Positions 28,701 through 40,700 of a DNA stretch of 64,000 nucleotides are shown here, in pieces; position 1 is the stretch's first letter, and every line of letters starts with the position of its first letter. Location: positions 11,814,796 to 11,878,795 of the forward strand of contig OY848918.1 of the NCBI GenBank assembly GCA_963693285.1, read 5' to 3'. Below the pieces are notes generated by a model. That model was not told where the DNA came from and ran no database searches. It worked only from the letters and a program-made list of their open reading frames with translations. The translations under genes were made by a program, and so were the position numbers. Source of the stretch: Xestospongia muta (taxonomy: Eukaryota > Porifera > Demospongiae > Haplosclerida > Petrosiidae).

Positions 28701-31700
28701 AACAACACATTCAATATACTTAGAATGCATACTACATTTTATCAAATTTACATTCTATTATATTGTAAAAGACACATTTAGATTACAAGTATAACAGCAA
28801 CCAATTTGCAAACAATAAGCAATACTGTAAACAAAATCACAACAACACATTCAGTATGTTCAAAATTCATACTAGGCTATACCTATAAAATGCACAAAAT
28901 ATACCTAAAAAGAAAAAACCTACCAAAAAGCTTCAAGTCTTATTACTGATAGATAAATTATAGTACAGCATAACAAGCTTCTCGTGCAAGGCATTAAAAA
29001 CCATTAACGTTAATACAAACAAAACAGTAAATATAAAATAACAACATTAAATTCAAAAGACTTAGAATTCATACTACATTATATCAAACTTACCGACTAT
29101 TATATTTTAAACAACACATTCAGATGACAAGTAATCACAGCAACATAAATGGGAAAAAGAAAACAATAAAGTAAACAAAATCACAACAACACATTCAATA
29201 TACTTAGAATTCATACTACATTGTTTCAAATTTACATTCTATTATATTGTAAAAGACACATTTAGTTGACAAGTAATAACAGCAACCAATTTGCAAACAA
29301 TAAGCAATACTGTAAACAAAATCACAACAACACATTCACTATGCTCAAAATTCATACTAGGCTATAGCTATAAAATGCTCAAAATATACCTAAAAAGAAA
29401 AACCTACCAAGAAGCTTCAAGTCCTATTACTGATAGATAAATTATAGTACAGCATAACAAGCTTCTTGTGTAAGACATTAAAAACCATTAACGTTAATAC
29501 AAACAAAACGGTAAATATAAAATAACAACATTTAATTCATAAGATTTAGAATTCATACTACGTTATATCACACTTACCCACTATTATATTTTAAAAAACA
29601 CATTCAAATGACAAATAATCACAGCAACATAAATGGGAAAAACGAAACAATAAAATAAACAAAATCACAACAACATGTTCAATATACAACATTGTGCTAC
29701 CATTATACTTGCACTACTACCTGCTTTATATACTTCTTAGAGTTAGTTAAAGTAGTCTTATATCATTATGATATCTATGCTATGTCTTCTCTAATAGTTA
29801 CTATCCATTCACGCAACTTAAACAATACAGTTCATTCTCATGTTCTCAATTACCTTAGTGACAACATTGACATCAACATTTTGGTTAAGTAATAGTTCAA
29901 CAATGTCACTATGTCCTTTAGAACTTGCATAATGAAGAGCTGCCCATCCTTTCTATTAGAGAAAACACACAAACAATCAACTGTAAAGTGAAACTCCTAA
30001 CACTCTATATTTCTTATATTTCTACACTTTGTCATTAACATTATAACATATTACATTCATACATTGTCACATGTAAGTATTTTTGTATATGTAGGACATG
30101 ACTATATCTAATAATAGCAAGAACCATACCTGTTACAGAAATATACCAGTGCTATAATCATTATGAGCTTTATATTCTTCAATACTCTCTAGTTTTAAAA
30201 ACAGATGAAATTGTGCTCTCATTACTGTCGCAAAACCTACAAATAATCTCACATATTTATCAAGTACCCAGTTAGATACAATTCAAGTAGTCTACATGAC
30301 AATTGCTGTCCTATGTAGGTACACAACAATTCTATTATTAAACAATTTAAAATGAAAATTTCAAAGCTAAACAAATGATCATTCTATTCATGTCTATCAC
30401 TGCTATTTTGGTGTGTGCATCACGATTGATTATTGAAAAATTTATGAAAAATGGATCTCTGTACATTTGATTGTGTCCAATAGGAATAGGTAGGAAAACT
30501 AGTTAACACACGTTATAAAAACAAACGACACTTTTTCAAATATTCTAATAAGGCCTTTTCATCTTCTTCTACTTACAATATTCATCATATCTGGCATATT
30601 CCTAAAAGACAAGTTTCAACCTTTATTATCATAGTAAAACAACCAATACTTCACTTGAAGGAAAAGAATTTACAATTTCTTTTCACTTATACTGACTGTC
30701 TCATATAACATGTGCACATGAACACTTACTTCGTCAAAAAGATCTAGATTGGCTCCTTTCTGTGTTAAAATAAAAACAACATCTTTGTGTCCATTCTTTA
30801 CTGCTAACATAACTGCAGTCGATCCACCCTAAATATATTATTAATTACCACATTAACATGAATCATAACATCAGTACATTACCTATACCAACACTTAGAT
30901 GTATCAGTACACTAGTAACATTATAAACTTAGACAAAATTATGTATAGTCGAACAAACTATGACTCAAATCACTCTCAATAATTGGACATTATAAAAACA
31001 AATTAAAAACATCGCACTAGTTTTGTGACTATAATAAAAAAATAGTTTTCAGTAAAATAGAGGAAGAGCTAGCATTCTTTATGAAACAATTCACTCACAT
31101 TTTTTCTGAAAAGGTTACTAACAAACACTCATTCATTTTTAGATAAAAACAAATTCACCAAATGACTTATTCACATGTACAGCAGTTCTCAATACTACAA
31201 ATGCTTATCATAAAACAAGTAGGAAAAACCGCTCACTATGCACTCGCTTAAATAAAATTTAATTCTACGATCTTAACATCTTCACTATTACTAGCTAGCT
31301 AACAGTATATTGATATTAAACATTTTACTAGAAATACAATGTATTGGTAGCAACTTAATTTATATCATTCTTAAGATTAACAGTAATACAACAAACTCAT
31401 TTATTAATACACATTATTATAACAGTTTTACAATGATAGTCAAACCATTTTAAAACATTTAGTAACAATTAACTTATAAGAGAATAATAAGACAATTCTA
31501 AACAATGCTAAATACTGTGAACAAACAATGGATAAAAAGCATAACACTCAATAAAAGAGTAACAGGATTATGATTCCTTAAAATTCCTTCCATAAATCTT
31601 TGAAAGACATTGAAAAATTAGCTACAGTGTCTATGGAGACTATAGCTCTAAAATAATAAAAAAATAGGTAGAGGAACAGGCTAGAAAGAAGCATCCAAGG

Positions 31701-34700
31701 AAATGTCTAATGTCATTACACTCACAGTTAGGGTTAACAAAATTTATTGGCAGCTATAAGAATCTGCAATTAAAGGACGCAGTTTATTGTCAATTCAAGG
31801 TCTTAAAAATTGCACACGATATAATAAAATTACAATAATGGAAACACATAGATACCACACAATCTAAAAAAATTATAGTATAGCCTGACAAGCCTCAAAT
31901 ATAAGCCATTAAAAACCATTAACATAAATACAAACAATAGGGTAAATAAAAACAACATTCAAGTCAAAAGACTTAGAATTCATACTACATGTTATCAAAA
32001 TTACATCCTATTATATTGTAAGGAACACATTCACATGACAAGTAATCACAGCAACATAAATGGGAAAAACAAAACAATAACGAAGTGGCTATCCGTCCGG
32101 CAACCGGACCGACTTGGCAAGGCTATTCGTCGAGCAATCTTCAACTGCGCATGCGCGTGACCTTTGTACCCCGACCAGCTGTAATAAAATGGCTACTAAG
32201 ACTAAGATTCTTGTAGGTGACTTGTTTAATTCTTATGAGGAACTAGAGGCTAAAGTCACTTCTTATCGAAAAGATAACTTCGTACAATTAGCAAGACGAG
32301 ACTCTAGGACCTTAGATGTTGCTCGAAAAAGGGTTCCTAAGCGCGTGGAGAGAGCTAACTCAGCTTTAATGTAATACTCTATCCATTATGTCTGTGTCTT
32401 TGGTGGGACGAAGTATAAGAATGAAGGGACTGGACAGAGATCACAGCAAAGGTTTGTGCTTTTTGAATGATGATATATAATCAAACTGATTTCCAGAACA
32501 ATTAAACAAGGTTGTCAAGCTGGCATTAAAGTCACACTGAGTGATAATGCACAGAGTCTCGTTGTAACGGAAGTAGTGGAAGACCACAATCATGAAGTTG
32601 ATAAGGTAAATGAGTTACATACATAGCTCAGTGATGTTGTAGTTGTAATTTGTAATTATAATCAATTACAATTACTTGTGATTAAGTACAGTTGTATACA
32701 GTGGGACCTCTCAGTGTAATCAGGACCTCTGAAATAGGGACACCTCTATAATCACGACACTTTATGTTGGCCCAATGGTGTCCGCAATAGATCGAGGTTC
32801 CATTGTAGTTATATACTATAGTATTGTGTAATACTGTACAGTATCTAGTAATACTTAAGGAGTGTTTGCAATGATTATTTCAACAATATAGGATATCTAT
32901 AATCACCTTCCTCAACAAAGGAGACTTGAAATTGGTGAGAAGAATGACATTGAGGAGTTACTGAAACTAAAAGTAAACAAGAAGCTGCTTCAACAGCATA
33001 TGAGTGCAAGTACTGGAAATGTTGTCACATTAAAGGATATCAGTAACGTTCAAACCAGTCTACGATCTAAATCTGATAAAAATGACTTAAATGCACTAGT
33101 TACCAAGCTAAAATCTATTGAGGTTAGTTATACAATACATTGTGATAAGTTGCTACCTGCATGTGTACTTTGTACATTGACCATAATATTTTTCCTCTGG
33201 TAGGTTCAACAGTGGAAGTGTTTAAAGCAGATGAGAATATGTTTACAGGGATATTTTTCCAGGACTACCAGATGAAGCTAAATTTTGCTTCTCATCCAGA
33301 AGTTTTAATGATAGACGCCACTTATAAGTTAAATGATTTACGAATGCCACTGTATCTCATGATGATAGTTGACGGTAATGGGCAGAGTGAGATTATTGCT
33401 ACTTTTCTAACCGTATTTGAGACGGAGGATGCAATTACAAAGATGGTAGAAACGTTCAAGTCACACAACTGTAACTGGATTCAAACGAAAGTGGTTATAT
33501 CAGATAAAGATTTTACTGAGCTTATGGTTTTCAAAAAATAGTTTCCTGCTGCTTCTTTAATCATTTGCCTTTTCCATACACTGAGAACACTGAGACGGGA
33601 AGTAACATGTGACAAACTTGGTATTCTTCCTGGAGAGCGTGACCATGCTCTTGAGCTTTTAACAAAGCTCACGTATTCCTCTTCAACACAGGAGTATGAT
33701 AATCATTACAGAGATTTAAAGGAGTCAGGACTTAAGTCAGTTATTCTTTATTATGATGTCAATTGGCATCCTATTCGCTCTGAATGGGTGGAATGTTACA
33801 AAGGTGCTAATTTTACACTTGGTGAACATACCAATAATTGTTTAGAAAGCATTAATGCAAAGGTGAAAAGTGTTTGTTCTAAATATGCCAGTCTCTCCAC
33901 ATTTTTTGACCAATTCTTTGCTGTCTTGTCTAGCCTACGAAATGAGAGAGATCACTCCACTTTAATGACTTTAGCAAAAAAATTTGTAACAAAATTTTCA
34001 CCTAATTCACCAGAAGTATGCTCAAATCCTCACACCTTATGCTACTAGTTACGTTTACAAGCAGCTAGACTTACAAAAGAAGGTAAAACTTGGTAATGAT
34101 AATGGAGTTAGCTGTGAATATCTTCATCTACTGGCAGAAAGTTAAATGTTACAAATGATAGTTGCCAGTGTTCTTTCTGGATGAGCATGCACTTACCATG
34201 TCGGCACATGTTAGCAGTAAGGGAATCTCATCAACTATCACTGTATAGTCCGAGTTTTGTTGCTCAGAGATGGACTAGAAATTACATGCACCAAACCTTT
34301 AGAAACAAGAAAGAGGATGCTTGTGATTCATCAGTTGAAGTAAGCAGATCATTTGAAGCATATAATTAATGATGAACATTATGCATTATTACGATAATTA
34401 TAGGTATCTGTCATTCAATCTCAAAAAGGAAAAACAACACTTTCACAGCATCAAAAATTTCATAGGGCTCATAAATTAGCACAAGAATTGGCATCCCTTG
34501 CTTCGGAAGTAGGCATGGCAGAATTTCAGAGACGGTTTGATGCTATGAAATCATTGAAGGATAGTTGGATTAAGGGAAAGAAAGCAGTTGTCATTGAAGC
34601 TGACGAAGACAGTTCATCAGGTAAATCTATATTTGTTGTTACTTTGTTCACTGATTAATTTTTTACTATAGCTGAAACTTCAGATGTACATGTAGAGCAC

Positions 34701-37700
34701 AGCAAAGATACACTCATACTACAACGTATGCATCATACTAACTATGATATGTCAGATACAATACAAGGTGTACAATTGCATTAATCATATCTACTGTAAG
34801 TATTTTTAACAGAGAAATCCCACGACAGTGTTAATAAGTGTAATACTAGAGGAGAGGTCGGTACTTTAGACAAGAGACCAAATTGTGGTACTGCAGAGAG
34901 TGCAGAGAGTGATACTAATCCTACTAACCAAGGAATCAGTGGCATTACTACTACCAGGGAAAGCATTGTTTCAAACCAGGGATCAAGTGATAGTCAAGTT
35001 AACACTAGTGCAGGAGAATTAAGTAAGTTTAAATTTTGTATAGCAGGTATAATAATAATTATTATTATAGGCGTAGAGAAACTGGTCCTTCCACCTGTAC
35101 TGACGAAACGTGGACACCCTAAAGGAGCAGAAAAGACTGTTATTGGGTTACCTTCTCGCAAAAAATTTAAAGGAAGTCAGATTAGGAAACCAGTTTCTTT
35201 TTTGAAAAAATACCCAATAACAAAGATGAAGGTAGGAAAACAATTACTTTACAAAATAATAAACTTTTTAAACTTAGTTATTCTATCATGGTTCGTTGAT
35301 CGTCAGGTGAAAGATGCTGCATTGACAAGAAAGAGACTAATAGAAGAAGATGAGGTAGAGATGAGACCTGAACGGATTCCTGCCTCGTGTCTGGATGATA
35401 ATGTCTTTGTCCCTAGTGTGCAGAAGTATTTTAGTCCTGATGCATGGATAGCATTGATGAATGTTCTAGATGCTGTATGGTATTGTGGAGCATGTGAAAA
35501 AGCTATTGATGATGAAAAAGAAAACTCAATTGTATGCGAATCGTGTCTTAACTGGTTTCATTTCACTTGTGTATCAATCAAGAAAAATCCAAAACAAACT
35601 GAATGGTTTTGTCGAAGTTGTCACTAGTAATTATTATTTTGATTAAACCTTTTCACAATTTGTTGGACTATTACACGCTATGCAGTCTGCATAGTTGCTG
35701 TGAAAACGTCTATAAATCGCATCGTTTACGTAGCCATTTTTCACGGGGTACAAAGGTCACGCGCATGCGCAGTTGAAGATTGCCGGACGAATAGCCTTGC
35801 CAAGTCGGTCCGGTTGCCGGACGGATAGCCACTTCGAAACAATAAAGTAAACAAAATCACAACAACACATTCAATATACTTAGAATTCATACTATATTGT
35901 ATCAAAATTATATTTATTATATTGCAAACGACACATTTAGATTACAAGTAATAACAGCAACATAAATGTCAATGCTGTAAACAAATCACAACAACACATT
36001 CACTATGCTCAAAATTCATACTAGGCTATACCTATAAAATGTTCAAAATTTACCTAGAAAAAGGAAAACCTACCAAGAAGCTTCATGTCTTATTATTGAT
36101 AAACAAATTAAAGTACAGCCTAACAAGCTTCCCATGCAAGGCATTAAAAACCATTAACGTTAATACAAACAAAAGGGTAAATATAAAATAACAATATTCA
36201 ATTCAAAACACTTAGAATTCATACTACATTATATCACACTTACCAACTATTATATTTTAAACAACACATTCAGATGACAAGTAATCACAGCAACATAAAT
36301 GGGAAAAACATAACAATAAAGCAAACAAAATCACAATGAAAGGCACTTATTTGTAAATGCTATGCCAGGTTAGGCCCAGCTATGATGTTATAGGTAGCGT
36401 TACAAAAATGAAACATGGTGTGGTCAAATTATTGATGGAATCACGTGATGCACATTACAAACTGTTGTTTGATGACTCAGCATTTCTCTTCAATCAAAGG
36501 GAAAAAAAGTTTTGTCGTTTACTGGGTACTTTGCACTCTGATTGACATGTCTGTGAAGCAGTAACTGAGTAAGTATTAGTATCATTCAATTGCCAAGCAA
36601 GATTAAGTGCTAGATTCGTGATGAACGTTTCTCTGAGCCTTTACATGACGCTTTTAAAAGTTTCAATATTTCATATACAAAAATTATTGTAACTTGAAAA
36701 TGAAGCATTCTTTGGAAACGTCCCGTACTACAAATATAAATCGATATATTATATATTAGTAACAGTTTTTCCAGTGCTTTGAGACGTTTCCTGAATTCGT
36801 TACTTACAATTCATACTACATTGTATCAAAATTATATCATATTATATTGCAAAGGAAACATTTAGATTACAAGTAATAACAGCAACATAAATGTGCAAAC
36901 AAAAACCAATACTGTAAACAAAATCACAACACATTCTGTATGCTCAAAATTCATACTAGGCCATAGCTATAAAATGTTCAAAATATACCTAAAAGGAAAA
37001 CCTACCAAGAAGCTTCATGTCTTATTTTTGATAAACCAATTAAAGTACAGACATCCTAACAAGCTTCCCATGCAAGGCATTAAAAACCATTAACGTTAAT
37101 ACAAACAAAAGGCTAAATATAAAATAACAATATTCAAGTCAAAAGACTTAGAATTCATACTACATTATATCACACTTACCAACTATTATATTTTAAACAA
37201 CACATTCCGATGACAATTAATCACAGCAACATAAATGGAAAAAACATAACAATAAAGTAAACAAAATCACAACAACATATTCAATATACTTAGAATTCAT
37301 GCTACATTATATCACACATACCGGCTATTTTATTTTAAACAAAACATTCAGATGACAAGTAATCAAAGCAAAATAATTGGGAAAAACAAAACAATAAAGT
37401 AAACAAAATCACAACAAAACATTCAATATACTGAAAATTCATACTACATTGTATCAAAAATATATCCTATTATATTGTAAAGCACACACTAGATTACAAG
37501 TAATAGCAGCAACATAAATGTGCAAATTAAAAAAACAATACTGTAAACAAAATCACTACAACACATTCAGTATGCTCAAAATTCATACTAGGCTATAACT
37601 ATAAAATCTACAAAATATACCTTAAAAGGAAAACCTACCAAGAAGCTTCAAGTCCTATTATTGATAAACAAATTAAAGTACAGCCCAACAAGCTTCCCGT

Positions 37701-40700
37701 GCAAGGTATTAAAAGACATTAACATTAATACAAACAAAAAGGTAAATATAAAATAATAATTTTCAATTCAAAAGACTTAGAATTCATTCTACATTATATC
37801 ACACTTACCTCCTATTATATTTTAAACAACACATTCAGATGACAAGTAATCACAGGAACATAAATGGGAAAAAAAAAAAAAAAAGTAAACAAAATCACAA
37901 CAATACATTCAATATACTTAAAATTTATACTACATTGTATCAAAAATATATCTTATTATGTTGTAAAGGACACATTTAGATGACAAGTAATAAGAGCAAC
38001 ATAAATGTGCAAACAAAAACCAATACTGTAAACAAAATCACAACAACACATTCAGTATGTTCAAAATTCATACTAGGCTATAGCCATAAAATCTTCAAAA
38101 TATATCTAAAAAGGAAAACCTACCAAGAAGTTTCAAGTCTTATTACTGATAGATAAATTATAGTACAGCATCACAAGCTTCCCATGCAAGGCATTAAAAC
38201 TATTAACATTAACACAAACAAAAGGGTAAATATATAATAACAACATTCAATTCAAAAGACTTAGAATTCATTCTACATTATATCACACTTACGTCCTATT
38301 ATATTTTAAACAACACATTTAGATGACAAATAGTCACAGCAACATAAATGGGAAAAACAAAACAATAAAGTAAACAAAATCACAACAACACATTCAATAT
38401 ACTTAGAATTCATACTACATTGTTTCAAATTTACATTCTATTATATTGTAAAGGACACATTTAGATTATAAGTAATAGCAGCAACATAAATGTGCAAACA
38501 AAAACCAATACTGTAAACAAAATTGCAACAACACATTCAGTATGCTCAAAATTCATACTAGGCTATACTTATAAAATGTTTGAAATATACCTAAAAAGGA
38601 AAATCTACCAAAAAGCTTCAAGTCTTATTACTGATAGACAAATTATAGTACAGCCTGACAAGCTTCCCATGCAAGGCATTAAAAACCATTAGCAATAATA
38701 CAAACAAAAGGGTGATTATATAATAACAACATTCAATTCAAAACACTTAGAATTCATACTACATTATATCACACTTACCCGCTATTATATTATAAACAAC
38801 AGATTCAGATGACAAGTAATCACAGCAACATAAATAGGAAAAACAAAACAATAAAGTAAACAAAATCACAACAACACATTCAATATACTTAGAATTCATA
38901 CTACATTGTATCAAAAATACATCCTATTATATTGCAAAGGACATATTTAGATTATAAGTAATAGTAGCAACATAAATGTGCAAACAAAAACCAATACTGT
39001 AAACAAAATTGCAACAACACATTCAGTATGTTCAAACTTCATACTAGGCTAAAGCTATAAAATCTACAAAATATACCTAAAAAGGAAAACCTACCAAGAA
39101 GCTTCAAGTCTTATTACTGATAGATAAATTATAGTACAGCATCACAAGCTTCCCATGCAAGCCATTAAAACCATTAAAGTTAATACAAACAAAAGGATAT
39201 AAATATAAAATAACAACATTCAATTAAAAAGACTTAGAATTCATGCTACATTATATCACACTTACCGGCTATTTTATTTTAAACAACACATTCAGATGAC
39301 AAGTAATCACAGCAACATAATTGGGAAAAACAAAACAATAAAGTAAACAAAATCACAACAACACATTTAATATACTTAGAATTCATATGACATTGTATCA
39401 AAATTATATTCTATTATATTGTAAGAAACAAATTTAGATTACAAATAATAACAGCAACATAAATGTGCAAACAAAAACCAATACTGTAAACAAAATCGCA
39501 ACAACACATTCAGTATGCTCAAAATTCATACCAGGCTATAGCTATAAAATCTATAAAATATACCTAAAAAGGAAAATCTACCAAGAAGCTTCAAGTCTTA
39601 TTACTGATAAATAAATTATAGTACAGCATCACAAGCTTCCCATGCAAGCCATTAAAACCATTAAAGTTAATACAAACAAAAGGATATAAATATAAAATAA
39701 CAACATTCAATTAAAAAATTAGAATTCATGCTACATTATATCACACTTACCGGCTATTTTATTTTAAACAACACATTCAGATGACAAGTAATCACAGCAA
39801 AATAATTAGGAAAAACAAAACAATAAAGTAAACAAATCACAACAGCACATTTAATATACTTAGAATTCATATGACATTGTATCAAAATTATATCCTGTTA
39901 TATTGTAAGGGACAAATTTAGATTACAAGTAAATTAGCAACATAAATGTGCAAACAAAAACCAATACTGTAAACAAAATCGCAACAACACATTCAGTATG
40001 CTTAAATTCATACTAGGCTATACCTATAAAATCTTCAAAATATACCTAAAAAGGAAAAACCTAGCAAGAGGCTTCAAGTTTTATAACTGATAGATAAATT
40101 ATAGTACAGCCTGAGAACCTTCCCATGTAAGGCAATAAAAACTATTAATTTTAAGACAAACAAAAGGGTAAATATAAAATAACAACATTCAGTTTAAAAG
40201 ACTTAGAATTCTACAACATTGTGCTGCCCTTATACTGGTGCTACTACTGCTTTATATACTTCTTAGAGTTAGGTAAAGTAGTCTTATATCATTACGATAT
40301 TTATGCTATGTCTTATGTAAAAATTATTATCCATTCACACAACTTAAACAATACAGTTCATTCTCGTGATCTCAATTACCTTAGTAACAACATTGACATC
40401 AACATTATGGTTGAGTAATAGTTCAACAATGTGACTATGTCCTTTAAAACTTGCATAATGAAGAGCTGCCCATCCTCTCTATTAGATAAACACACAAACA
40501 ATCAACTGTAAAGTCAAACTCCTAACACTCTATATTTCTTATATTTCTGTACTTTTTGTCATTAACATTATAACATATTACATTCATATATTGTCTACAT
40601 GTAAGTATTGTTGTATATGTAGGACATGACTGTATCTAATAATAGTAAGAACCATACCAGTTACAGAAATATACCAGTGCTATAATCATTATGATCTTTA

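Larger units (their letters stand above)
32081..35836 (+). mobile_element. Complete MULE (Mutator-like) DNA transposon, 3,756 bp
   Basis: It is bounded by 93-bp terminal inverted repeats (32081-32173 and 35744-35836) that differ at two bases, beginning CGAAGTGGCTATCCGTCCGG. An exact 9-bp target duplication, AAACAATAA, flanks it; 8-9 bp is the hallmark of Mutator-like elements. It encodes a spliced MULE transposase on the plus strand. Base composition at the ends (GC-rich) is unlike the AT-rich satellite around it. The intact structure implies recent insertion, but the transposase has in-frame stops, so it either decayed in place or was mobilised by another copy. Confidence 0.96.
31797..40211. 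repeat. Satellite array 4 (~8.5 monomers), interrupted by a MULE and a second insertion
   Basis: Satellite at 31797-32080, 35837-36336 and 36801-40211. It is split by the transposon at 32081-35836 and by a 464-bp unrelated segment at about 36337-36800. Removing the transposon and one target copy restores a normal monomer. The array begins with the same variant C-type edge sequence as arrays 1 and 5. Confidence 0.92.

Noticed and set aside
33481..33672. Minus-strand frame inside the MULE
   Set aside because: Shadow of the transposase core on the plus strand.
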